Source of the DNA: Dethiobacter sp. | Lineage (GTDB): Bacteria; Bacillota; Dethiobacteria; DTU022 | Assembly: GCA_018333405.1 (NCBI GenBank) | Contig: JAGXSR010000078.1 | Location: forward strand, 1 to 11,300 | Direction: 5' to 3' | DNA length: 11,300 nucleotides | Program-made: the position numbers and the translations under genes | The notes under the pieces: model-generated | Seen by the model: only the letters and a program-made list of their open reading frames with translations | Database searches by the model: none | Told to the model about the DNA's origin: nothing | Shown here: positions 1 through 6,532 of the stretch, one piece after another | Numbering within the stretch: the first letter of the stretch is position 1 | Layout of the letters: each line of letters begins with the position of its first letter

Positions 1-31
1 AGAACCGTCCCCGCGTCTTTTGGTTTGCTGC

Positions 32-60
32 TTGCCGATTAGAAGCGCCTTTGATATAAT
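32..60 (+). promoter_or_regulatory. sigma-A type promoter for mnmH operon
   Basis: A perfect -10 box TATAAT lies at 55-60, preceded by TG at 52-53, which makes it an extended -10. A partial -35 box TTGCCG lies at 32-37, giving a 17-bp spacer. Transcription would start near base 67 and leave a leader of about 57 nt before the mnmH GTG. The next two genes follow closely on the same strand, so it probably serves all three. Prediction from sequence only. Confidence 0.7.
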
Positions 61-123
61 TTTTTCATTACTGGCAGATGACGCCGGAATAGACACGGAA
101 ACTGCTAAAGGAGGCGCCGGAAG

Positions 124-1197
124 GTGTACTGTGAGATTTCGGTCGAAGAGGCGCTTAAGCGTACAGACGTGGCCTATATAGATCTGCGTTCACCGGACGA
201 GTTTGCCCAAACTTCAATTCCCGGGGCATTGAATATACCTTTGTTTGATGACGACCAGCGCCGGGAGCTCGGCGTTATTTACCACACCTTTGGTGAAGAG
301 AAAGCGCGACGCACTGCGCTTCAGCTCGTTTCGCCGAAACTGCCGGCCCTGGTCGATGAGATCGAAAGAGCGGCCGGGGAGAATATACCGCTGCTCTACT
401 GCTGGCGGGGAGGGCTGCGCAGCTTAAGCGTATATCAGATCATGCACCTGGCCGGAGCGCCGGTACTCCGGCTGAAGGGCGGTTACCGGGCTTATCGGCG
501 CTATGTAAACCGCCGCTTAAATGATTACCGTTTGAATAGCAAGATGCTGGTTTTGCACGGACTTACCGGTGTAGGTAAAACCGCGATCATAGGCGAGTTG
601 CTCCGGCGGGGACTGCCGGTTTTGGATCTGGAAGGAGCAGTCCGCCACCGCGGATCTGTATTCGGAGCAGTGGGGTTAAAGCCGCAGCGTTCACAAAAAG
701 ATTTTGACGCGCTTTTGCTGGGTCAACTGGAGCGTTTTAACGGGGAGCCTTTAATCGCTGTGGAAGGCGAGGGAGGCCGCATCGGCAATGTCCACCTGCC
801 ACCGTTTCTGACCCAAGCCATGGCTGAAGGGCACCGCCTGCTTATCACCGCGCCCCTGGCGGAAAGAGTGCGGCGCATCGTGGAAGAATATCTGCCGGCA
901 GAGCCTTCCGCTATAGATCTGGAGCAGATTCGGCAAGCTGTACACTCTTTGCGGCGTCGCCTTGGCGCGGAGCGAACAGAAAAACTATACTTTTTGCTGG
1001 ATCAAGGAAAATTTGCGGCGGCGGCGGAAATCCTCTGCCTGGAATACTACGACCGCATGTACGGGGAGGCAAGGGCGGAAAAAGAGCACTACTTCGCTGT
1101 AATCGATTCAACCGATGTAGGGGAGGCCATGGACCAGGTAAGCTCACTGCTTCAGTATTATGCACTCCCGGCAGAGCCATTGGGCTCACCGACCTGA
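124..1197 (+). CDS. mnmH: tRNA 2-selenouridine synthase MnmH (SelU/YbbB)
   Basis: Predicted to replace sulfur with selenium in 2-thiouridine at the wobble position (U34) of tRNAs for Lys, Glu and Gln, using selenophosphate and passing through a geranylated intermediate. The 357-aa length is close to the E. coli enzyme. Residues about 5-130 form a rhodanese domain with the catalytic Cys93 in CWRGG (93-97). A P-loop GLTGVGKT is at 146-153, the family block LEGAVRHRGSVFG at 169-181, and EGEGGRIGNVHLP, equivalent to EDEGRMIGSNHLP of E. coli, at about 214-226. The start is GTG, chosen because AAAGGAGG at 107-114 sits 9 nt upstream. It is the first gene of a plus-strand run, 32 nt before the YlbF-like gene. 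Its presence implies selenophosphate synthetase (SelD) elsewhere in the genome; no selD is visible here. Identification is confident from the paired Cys motif and P-loop. Confidence 0.95.
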   Translation: MYCEISVEEALKRTDVAYIDLRSPDEFAQTSIPGALNIPLFDDDQRRELGVIYHTFGEEKARRTALQLVSPKLPALVDEIERAAGENIPLLYCWRGGLRSLSVYQIMHLAGAPVLRLKGGYRAYRRYVNRRLNDYRLNSKMLVLHGLTGVGKTAIIGELLRRGLPVLDLEGAVRHRGSVFGAVGLKPQRSQKDFDALLLGQLERFNGEPLIAVEGEGGRIGNVHLPPFLTQAMAEGHRLLITAPLAERVRRIVEEYLPAEPSAIDLEQIRQAVHSLRRRLGAERTEKLYFLLDQGKFAAAAEILCLEYYDRMYGEARAEKEHYFAVIDSTDVGEAMDQVSSLLQYYALPAEPLGSPT

Positions 1198-1229
1198 ATT
1201 TAATAATTAAAAAGAGGTGTTTTTGAGAG

Positions 1230-1622
1230 ATGAATGTATATGATGCCGCCCATGCCTTGTCTAAAGCGCTGAAAGAATCAATGGAGCTAAAAAGTTTTCA
1301 GGAGGCGCAGCTCCGGTTGAAAAATGATTCTTCGGCCAGAGAGATGCTGATGGACTTCCGCAAAGAGCAGTTTAATCTGCAACGCCAACAACTCTCCGGC
1401 CTTGAAATCGCCCCTCAGCAGGAAGAAAAACTGGAAAGGTTGGGCCAGGTAATCACCTTGAATCTAACCATTAAGCAGTTCCTGGAAGCGGAATACCGCG
1501 CCGGTGTGCTGTTGCAGGATGTGCAAAAAATAATCGCCGAAGCAACCGGCGCCCTGCTGGATCCGGAAATCCTCGGATTTCCCGGGCTGGATGAGCTGGA
1601 AGGCGAAGACGATTCTGATTAA
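1230..1622 (+). CDS. YlbF/YheA (UPF0342) family helical protein
   Basis: A 130-aa, charge-rich, predicted all-helical protein with no signal peptide or membrane segment. The pattern NVYDAAHALSKALKES at the N-terminus, followed by FRKEQFNLQRQQLSG, resembles B. subtilis YheA and the wider Com_YlbF family (YlbF, YmcA). Members YlbF, YmcA and YaaT form a complex that affects RNase Y and, through it, mRNA decay, competence and sporulation; the YheA branch has no firm function. The last ~20 residues (DELEGEDDSD) are an acidic tail. The ATG has a moderate ribosome site, AGAGGTG at 1213-1219, 10 nt upstream. It lies between mnmH and a HAD gene, and the gap to the latter is only a few bases, so co-transcription and perhaps translational coupling are likely. 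The family call is good; the role is unknown. Confidence 0.8.
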   Translation: MNVYDAAHALSKALKESMELKSFQEAQLRLKNDSSAREMLMDFRKEQFNLQRQQLSGLEIAPQQEEKLERLGQVITLNLTIKQFLEAEYRAGVLLQDVQKIIAEATGALLDPEILGFPGLDELEGEDDSD

Positions 1623-1631
1623 GGCATGAAG

Positions 1632-2378
1632 ATGGCAAAAAGTAATCCAATTCCTTATCGCGCGCTGCTTTTGGATCTGGACGGAACCTTGATTGACATT
1701 GATATGGAAATGTTTATACCGGCTTATATACAGCTCCTCGCCCATAGCTTTTCAGGGCACTGCACCACAGAGGACTTCGCCGGCCACCTGCTCGGCTCTA
1801 CCCGGGTGATGATTGAAAACAACGAACCCCGGACAACCAACCAAACGGCTTTTTTTGATGATTTTTGCCGCCGGTTGGATCAACCTTATGCTCACGTTTA
1901 CCCGATATTCGAGCGCTTCTACGAACTTCAATTCTGCCGGCTACAGAGTTTTAGCCGTCCGCGGCCCCATGCGCGCTGCCTGGTGAATACGGCGCGTCGG
2001 TTCGGGTTAAAGCTGGCTTTGGCTACCAATCCCCTGTTTCCGCTGGCCGCAGTAGCGCACCGTCTGCGCTGGGGTGATCTGACTACGGATCTTTTCGACT
2101 TGATCACTACCGTAGAAAATTCGCATTACTGTAAGCCACGGCCGGAGTATTATCTAGAGATCGCCGGAAAACTCGGTGTCTCACCGGAAGAATGCCTGAT
2201 GGCCGGCAACGATGTACTGGAAGACCTATGTGCTGCGGCAGCAGGTATGGACACCTTTCTGGTAGAAGGGATGATCTTAAACCAGACTAAAGGAGAGCCT
2301 GAATGCACCTACCGCGGTTCCCTGGAAGAGTTGGCTAATCTGATTGCCGGGGAATATTGTGACCTGAAGAAACGATAA
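1632..2378 (+). CDS. HAD-superfamily hydrolase
   Basis: A haloacid dehalogenase-like hydrolase of about 248 aa, probably a cytosolic phosphatase using an aspartyl-phosphate intermediate and Mg2+. All four HAD motifs are visible: DLDGT with nucleophile Asp15 and acid/base Asp17 (motif I), Thr132 in LATNP (II), Lys168 in CKPRPEYY (III), and GNDVLEDL with Asp194 and Asp198 (IV). The stretch between motifs I and II is about 110 residues, long enough for a helical C1 cap, so it is a Gph/YjjG-like type. The substrate cannot be read from the sequence. An ATG at 1626 is in the same frame, but the only ribosome-site-like bases, AAGG at 1621-1624, are 7 nt from the ATG at 1632 and 1 nt from 1626, so 1632 is preferred. 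It begins about 9 bases after the YlbF-like stop and is followed by a hairpin terminator at 2397. Confidence 0.88.
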   Translation: MAKSNPIPYRALLLDLDGTLIDIDMEMFIPAYIQLLAHSFSGHCTTEDFAGHLLGSTRVMIENNEPRTTNQTAFFDDFCRRLDQPYAHVYPIFERFYELQFCRLQSFSRPRPHARCLVNTARRFGLKLALATNPLFPLAAVAHRLRWGDLTTDLFDLITTVENSHYCKPRPEYYLEIAGKLGVSPEECLMAGNDVLEDLCAAAAGMDTFLVEGMILNQTKGEPECTYRGSLEELANLIAGEYCDLKKR

Positions 2379-2396
2379 CAAGATTTTCAAATAAAT

Positions 2397-2425
2397 AAGG
2401 GTACAGCGCCTAGTTCTGTACCCCT
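2397..2425. terminator. bidirectional hairpin terminator between convergent operons
   Basis: An inverted repeat GGGTACAG (2399-2406) / CTGTACCC (2416-2423) with a 9-nt loop sits 20 nt past the HAD stop codon. Outer A/T bases can extend the stem around one bulged base. Read on the minus strand, it is followed by TTATTTATTT, a fair U-tract; on the plus strand the following tail is pyrimidine-rich but poorer in U. It can therefore end the plus-strand run and also stop transcripts arriving from the heat-shock operon, whose last gene ends about 140 nt away. Confidence 0.7.
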
Positions 2426-2482
2426 TCTCTGTTATTATATATATTCTGCCGCTCTTCCGCTACAGCCAACCTAAACGCCTTT

Positions 2483-2587
2483 GCTTCCTGCCTCCGTCCA
2501 CTGCTTCCAGTCCTTTGTCCTCTGTCTCCTGTCTCCTCGCCTGTATTTTTGTATCCTGGCGCTTATGTCCCTGCCTCCTCGCCTTCT
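2483..2587. repeat. degenerate heptanucleotide repeat tract (GYCTCYT)
   Basis: From 2483 to 2537 the plus strand reads as consecutive 7-mers starting with G and rich in C/T: GCTTCCT, GCCTCCG, a 6-nt unit, GCTTCCA, GTCCTTT, GTCCTCT, GTCTCCT, GTCTCCT. Two more units, GCCTCCT (2573-2579) and GCCTTCT (2581-2587), occur after an interruption, inside the last codons of the gene ending at 2563. The consensus is GYCTCYT. A second tract of the same heptamer in the opposite orientation lies at 6464-6493. The rest of the gene-free stretch 2379-2562 holds only the terminator hairpin and AT-rich bases around 2431-2448. Function unknown. Confidence 0.65.
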
Positions 2588-3084
2588 TCAGCAGGGGGAA
2601 TCATCACTTCATGTAAAATCTGGTCGTTTTCGTCCAAGAACAGCCAGCGCGAACGATCGCCTATTTTTTCCCGCTCTACGGTGATCACATGGTATGTCCG
2701 GGGTTGTGAAACCATCCTGACCTGCACTTGAATCATTCCGTCCTCTTGGGGAAACTGCTGGATACTACGGATTTCTCCGTGCATCACACTTACCGCGACT
2801 TCGAACAGCTCGTTAAACGGGTAGTCAGGTAAACCGGCATGTTCTTCCTGGAACTGGGTCCATTCTTCCATGGTCTGCATAACCCTGAAAGAAGCGGGCG
2901 TATCCAGTTCACCCCGGTCAGCGGTAATAAAGGTGAGTATATTTTCCGCTTGATCATCGGGTACGGTTACGGGCTGCTCAACTTGGCGGAAAAAGTTGTC
3001 ATAAATAGATAAGCTGACCAGAAGGACCAATAGAAACAAAAGAGGCATCAAACGCTTACCTTCTACAACCAGAAAACGGTGCAT
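2563..3084 (-). CDS. membrane-anchored protein of unknown function, possibly PrcB-like
   Basis: A 173-aa protein with a short basic N-terminus, one hydrophobic helix at about residues 11-27, and a hydrophilic domain predicted outside the membrane. Residues 66-160 show SFRVMQTMEEWTQF, a short loop ending in PFNELFEVAVSVMHGE, then alternating strands; this arrangement resembles the PrcB C-terminal fold, but I regard that as a guess. The start is ATG with a strong GGGGAGG site 6 nt upstream (complement at 3090-3097). It follows mtaB by 55 nt and is probably the last gene of the heat-shock transcript. The final residues EEGEEAGT are encoded by sequence matching the heptanucleotide repeats, so the native 3' end may have been replaced or extended. 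Expressed protein likely; function not known. Confidence 0.75.
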   Translation of the reverse strand: MHRFLVVEGKRLMPLLFLLVLLVSLSIYDNFFRQVEQPVTVPDDQAENILTFITADRGELDTPASFRVMQTMEEWTQFQEEHAGLPDYPFNELFEVAVSVMHGEIRSIQQFPQEDGMIQVQVRMVSQPRTYHVITVEREKIGDRSRWLFLDENDQILHEVMIPPAEEGEEAGT

Positions 3085-3139
3085 CAGGGTCCTCCCCTTC
3101 CTGTATACTTTACCTTATAAGTATGCACAGGCCGACTAT

Positions 3140-4468
3140 TTATGTCTGACGGACAGGAGTCCCCCAAATAATTTGCTCCGCATCATCCATTCGATTTAGT
3201 CTTACCTTAAGCAGCTTACCGCGCCACCGCCGCCCTTTCCCTTTTAAAACCACACGCGCCCGGAAATACTGCGGGGTAAACCCTTCGCCGTAGGCATCCG
3301 GGATCACTTTCTCCACCAGCACTTGCTGCTCGGAATCCAGATAGTTTTGCAGGAAAGAGGCGGCGAGATCGTGACCTAAGGAGATCATTTCCCGGCTGCG
3401 TTTCTCTTTTTCTCCCTGGGGCACCTGGTTTGAGAAACCGGCAGCAGGAGTGCCGGGCCGGGGGGAAAACTTAAATACATGCAGCCGGCTGAATCCGGCT
3501 TTGCGCACCAGCTCCATGCTGCGCCGGTGGTGCGTTTCGCTCTCGCCGGGGAAGCCGACGATCAGATCGGTGCTCACGGCCAGCCCGGGAATTTCCTGCC
3601 GCAGCCATTGCACCAGATAGAGATACTCTTCCGGCGTATAGGTACGGTTCATCTGCTTTAAAATCTCTTCATCACCGCTTTGCAGCGGTATATGTAAGTG
3701 GGGGCAGATCACCTCAGATCCGGCGATTTGCTCCACCAACTCCCCGGTTATATCACCCGGCTCCAGTGAGCTTAGGCGCAGACGCAGCAAACCGGGCAAA
3801 GACTCCATCTCCCGGAGCAGCCCGGCTAAGGTAACGTTCTGCAGATCGGCTCCATATAGCCCCAGATGAATCCCGGTCAGAACTATCTCCCGGCAGCCTG
3901 CGCGCAAAAGAGCCCGAACGCGCTTTAAGGCCTCCTGCGGTTCAAGACTGCGCAAGGGGCCCCTCACCCGGGGCACAATACAGTAGGCACAGCGCTGGTC
4001 GCAACCTTGCTGGATATTTAAAAACCCCCGGGTACGCCCGCGTTTCAGCACCGGGGGCAAAATCTCAAAAGCATTTTCTTCAGAGTAAGGCTGAACAAGA
4101 TCAACCGGGCAGCCTCGCCGCAGCGTTTCAACCACCTGGGGCAGCCGATCCCGGCCGGTAGTCCCGACAACCAGATCCAACTGCTCCATGCTCTTTAGCT
4201 CTTCCGGGGCGCCCTGGGCATAGCAACCTGTGGCCACGATGATCGCGTCTGGGTTTCTCCTACGGGCCCGGCGGATCATTTTCCTGGATTTATGGTCACT
4301 TAAACCGGTTACCGTGCAGGTATTGATCACATAGACGTCGGCTTCGCGATCAAAATCTGTGATCGCGTAACCGTTTTTTTCAAACAGGGCCTGCAGCGCT
4401 TCCGTTTCGCAGAAATTGACCTTGCAGCCCAGAGTATAAAAAGCCGCTTTCTTTTTTTTCCCAATCAT
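3140..4468 (-). CDS. mtaB: tRNA (t6A37) methylthiotransferase MtaB
   Basis: A radical-SAM enzyme that adds a methylthio group to t6A37 to give ms2t6A in tRNAs reading ANN codons, such as tRNA-Lys. At 442 aa it has the usual length. The N-terminal UPF0004 domain has cluster cysteines Cys15 (YTLGC), Cys51 (NTC) and Cys82 (GCYAQ). The radical-SAM motif is Cys156, Cys160, Cys163 (CDQRCAYC), followed by IPLQSGD and DLIVGFPGE blocks. A TRAM-like RNA-binding domain fills about residues 375-440. MtaB, rather than MiaB or RimO, is favoured by the YTLGCKVN start and by position after rsmE, the same order as yqeU-yqeV in B. subtilis. The ATG has GAGGAAG 5 nt upstream and begins 27 nt after rsmE. Codons 4-7 contain a run of eight A (T8 on the plus strand, 4452-4459). 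Confidence 0.95.
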   Translation of the reverse strand: MIGKKKKAAFYTLGCKVNFCETEALQALFEKNGYAITDFDREADVYVINTCTVTGLSDHKSRKMIRRARRRNPDAIIVATGCYAQGAPEELKSMEQLDLVVGTTGRDRLPQVVETLRRGCPVDLVQPYSEENAFEILPPVLKRGRTRGFLNIQQGCDQRCAYCIVPRVRGPLRSLEPQEALKRVRALLRAGCREIVLTGIHLGLYGADLQNVTLAGLLREMESLPGLLRLRLSSLEPGDITGELVEQIAGSEVICPHLHIPLQSGDEEILKQMNRTYTPEEYLYLVQWLRQEIPGLAVSTDLIVGFPGESETHHRRSMELVRKAGFSRLHVFKFSPRPGTPAAGFSNQVPQGEKEKRSREMISLGHDLAASFLQNYLDSEQQVLVEKVIPDAYGEGFTPQYFRARVVLKGKGRRWRGKLLKVRLNRMDDAEQIIWGTPVRQT

Positions 4469-4495
4469 CTGAACTTCCTCAGAGGCATGGCCACC

Positions 4496-5251
4496 CTAAC
4501 TCTCCTGTGCCGGACCCAGATCTCCCCAAGCTGACTGAACCATAGCCAGGGCAGTAATAGCCGCTGTTTCTGCGCGTAAGATCCTTGGTCCCAAGTGGAC
4601 TGAAACGGCCCCGGCAGCGGTCAAGCTTTCGATCTCGCCGCGGCTAAAACCTCCTTCGGGGCCAATACATAATAAAATGGCGCCGTGCTTGGGTCGCGGT
4701 TGCCGAAGCAGCTCAAACAAGCTTTGTTTTTTCTCCATCTCCCATGGGACTATAGATAAACAGTGGCGCGCCATATCCAGGACCTGTTCAAACCGGCATA
4801 CCGGTTCAATCCGGGGCAACCTGGCCCGGCGGCATTGAGCGGCGGCCGCCTGGGATATTTTTTGCCAGCGCTTTAAGCGTCCCACTTCCCGTGAAGCGGT
4901 AAATTGAGGAATGCTGCGTTCTGTGGCCATAGGCACAACCCGCGCCGCTCCTAACTCCACCGCCTGGCGGATAATCAGATCCATTTTTTCCCCCTTGGCC
5001 AGAGATTGCAACAGAGTAATCTGCAGAGAAGACTCATGGGGTTCGGCCGGTTCAATCAGCCTGACCACAACCTCCCTGGGGCCGGCGGAACAGATCACTC
5101 CTTGAAACGCGGCGCCCCTGCCATCCGCCACAGTCACGGCGGCGCCTTTAGCCAGCTTAAGCACCCGGCAGGCGTGATGCACGTCCTGTTGGTCTAAGGT
5201 TATTTCGCTCTCCGCCATCAACCCGGCCGATTCCTTGAAGAAATAAGGCAT
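4496..5251 (-). CDS. rsmE: 16S rRNA m3U1498 methyltransferase RsmE
   Basis: Methylates N3 of U1498 in 16S rRNA within the 30S subunit, using SAM. The 251-aa protein has a PUA-like N-terminal domain with HHACRVLKL (25-33) and a C-terminal SPOUT (trefoil-knot) domain. Family blocks are LAKGEKMDLIIRQAVELGA (about 84-102), IGPEGGFS (196-203) and LGPRILRAETAA (220-231), which form the SAM-binding knot. The usual EQSGR-like block appears as AAAAQCRR at about 136-143, a mild divergence. The ATG has AGGA 8 nt upstream. It starts 22 nt after the dnaJ stop and 27 nt before mtaB, so all are very likely on one transcript. Many Firmicutes have prmA immediately before rsmE here; it is absent. Confidence 0.95.
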   Translation of the reverse strand: MPYFFKESAGLMAESEITLDQQDVHHACRVLKLAKGAAVTVADGRGAAFQGVICSAGPREVVVRLIEPAEPHESSLQITLLQSLAKGEKMDLIIRQAVELGAARVVPMATERSIPQFTASREVGRLKRWQKISQAAAAQCRRARLPRIEPVCRFEQVLDMARHCLSIVPWEMEKKQSLFELLRQPRPKHGAILLCIGPEGGFSRGEIESLTAAGAVSVHLGPRILRAETAAITALAMVQSAWGDLGPAQES

Positions 5252-5273
5252 AGGTTTGTCCTGTCTTTAACGG

Positions 5274-6395
5274 TTAATTGCTCCCGCCTAAAGCGTCTTT
5301 CACTTTATTAATGAAACCTTTTTCCTCGCTCAGCTTGCTAAACTGCTCCAAAAGCTGTCTTTGCTTATGACTGAGTCGCCTGGGAACAACAACCTTTACC
5401 CTGACATGCAGATCCCCTTTTCCCGAACCTCGCAGCCGGGGCATTCCCCGTCCTTTCAGGCGGAATATAGTGTCGGGTTGAGTTCCTTCAGGCACCTTTA
5501 CCTTGGCCGGGCCATCCAAAGTGGGCACATCCACCTCATCACCTAAAGCTGCCTGAACCATATCCAGAGGCAGCTCATAGATCAGGTCGTCTCTTTCCCT
5601 TTGAAACTGCTTGTGCGAGCGGATATTGATTACCACGTACAGATCGCCGGACGGCCCCCCGCGCTGCCCCACTTCGCCGCCGCCGGCAATGCGCAACTTG
5701 GAACCGTGCTCCACGCCTGGGGGCAATTTCACATCAATCTTGCGTTCGCGAACCACCCGACCCTGAGCCCGGCAGGCAGGACAAGGCTCTCTGATCACCC
5801 GGCCCTCTCCACCGCAAGTGCTGCAGCTTTGCACATTGACAAAGCGGCCGAATGCTGTATTGCGGGTGAACTGCTGCTGCCCGCTGCCGCCGCAGGTGGG
5901 GCAGGTTTCCGGACGTGTGCCTGAGCGGGCGCGGCTACCTTTGCATTCAGGGCAATTTTCTGTGCGGGGAACCTGAATAGTTTTAACGCCGCCCTGGTAG
6001 GCTTCTTCTAATGTTATCTCCATGTCAAAACGCAGATGAGCCCCTTGTTCAGGGCCGGGGCGCCGTCGCCCTCCCCCGCCGAAGCCGCCAAAAAAATTTT
6101 CAAAGATATCGGAAATATTACCGAATCCGAAGCCGCTGAAATCTCCCTGATTAAAGCCTCCGTTATGGCCGTTGAAAGCCTGGTGCCCGAAACGATCGTA
6201 TTGATCCCGCTTCTGGGGATCGGATAATACCTCGTAGGCCTCGCTGACCTCTTTAAAATTTTGTTCAGCGTCCGGTTCTTCTTTGTTAAAATCCGGGTGA
6301 TATAGGCGAGCCAGACGGCGAAAAGATTTTTTAATCTCTTCCGGGGAGGCGCTGCGCCCCACCTCAAGCACTTGGTAATAATCTCTTTTGGACAA
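5274..6395 (-). CDS. dnaJ: chaperone DnaJ (Hsp40)
   Basis: Co-chaperone that delivers unfolded substrates to DnaK and stimulates its ATPase. With the start chosen here it is 373 aa and begins MSKRDYYQVLEVG, as in other Firmicutes DnaJs. In order: J domain (about 1-70) with HPD at 33-35; Gly/Phe-rich linker (about 77-115) with FGGFGGGG; four CxxC zinc motifs with cysteines 148/151, 165/168, 191/194 and 205/208; then the substrate-binding C-terminal domains and dimerisation end. The fourth zinc repeat reads CPACRAQG, without the usual glycine after the second cysteine. The frame is open upstream to a GTG at 6407, but that codon overlaps the ribosome site itself; TTG at 6393-6395 has AGGTGAG 7 nt upstream and gives the canonical N-terminus. 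It follows dnaK after an unusually long 137-bp gap carrying repeats. Confidence 0.95.
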   Translation of the reverse strand: MSKRDYYQVLEVGRSASPEEIKKSFRRLARLYHPDFNKEEPDAEQNFKEVSEAYEVLSDPQKRDQYDRFGHQAFNGHNGGFNQGDFSGFGFGNISDIFENFFGGFGGGGRRRPGPEQGAHLRFDMEITLEEAYQGGVKTIQVPRTENCPECKGSRARSGTRPETCPTCGGSGQQQFTRNTAFGRFVNVQSCSTCGGEGRVIREPCPACRAQGRVVRERKIDVKLPPGVEHGSKLRIAGGGEVGQRGGPSGDLYVVINIRSHKQFQRERDDLIYELPLDMVQAALGDEVDVPTLDGPAKVKVPEGTQPDTIFRLKGRGMPRLRGSGKGDLHVRVKVVVPRRLSHKQRQLLEQFSKLSEEKGFINKVKDALGGSN

Positions 6396-6402
6396 CTTAA
6401 AT

Positions 6403-6409
6403 CTCACCT
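6403..6409 (-). promoter_or_regulatory. ribosome binding site fixing the dnaJ TTG start
   Basis: On the minus strand AGGTGAG occupies this stretch, 7 nt before TTG at 6393-6395. The alternative GTG (6405-6407) lies inside this motif and has no purine-rich site of its own upstream, so the TTG start is preferred. Confidence 0.7.
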
Positions 6410-6432
6410 AACCGATAATTTTATTGAAATCT

Positions 6433-6441
6433 ACTATAGCA
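6433..6441 (-). promoter_or_regulatory. possible extended -10 promoter before dnaJ
   Basis: The minus strand reads TGCTATAGT here: a TG-N extended -10 followed by TATAGT, one base from consensus. The best -35 candidate, TTGCGG, is only 15 bp upstream, so the match is weak. If real, dnaJ-rsmE-mtaB could be transcribed partly apart from dnaK. It would start about 30 bp ahead of the dnaJ start codon. Confidence 0.3.
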
Positions 6442-6463
6442 TGACATACCAGGCCGCAATAAA

Positions 6464-6493
6464 CAAGAGGCAAGAGGCACAAGAGGCAAGAGA
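6464..6493. repeat. heptanucleotide repeat tract (CAAGAGG) in dnaK-dnaJ gap
   Basis: Four near-exact units lie at 6464-6470, 6471-6477, 6480-6486 and 6487-6493: three CAAGAGG, and a last unit altered in its final base, with an extra CA in the middle. The complement in register is GCCTCTT, which fits the GYCTCYT heptamer of the tract at 2483-2587, but in opposite orientation. In the operon mRNA it is a pyrimidine tract. It accounts for part of why the dnaK-dnaJ gap is long. Confidence 0.75.
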
Positions 6494-6532
6494 AATTACT
6501 CCTGCCCCTTGGAACGGATACACTCCGGTTGC

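Noticed and set aside
2481..2731. Two short plus-strand frames (67 and 60 aa) across the repeat tract
   Set aside because: They start inside the heptamer repeats and overlap the opposite-strand membrane protein gene, which has a strong ribosome site and a membrane helix; no coding signal is seen.
3100..3130. AT-rich inverted repeat (ATACTT / AAGTAT) between mtaB and the membrane protein gene
   Set aside because: It has only six A/T-rich pairs, no U-tract and no clear promoter spacing, so it is not called as a terminator or operator.
6014..6367. 117-aa minus-strand frame overlapping dnaJ
   Set aside because: It is a frame-shifted shadow of the J domain and Gly/Phe region of dnaJ, which is intact.
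6501..6530. Imperfect inverted repeat (CGGA / TCCG with a 5-nt loop) after the dnaK stop, as a terminator or attenuator
   Set aside because: The stem has only 4 bp before a mismatch and no U-tract follows.
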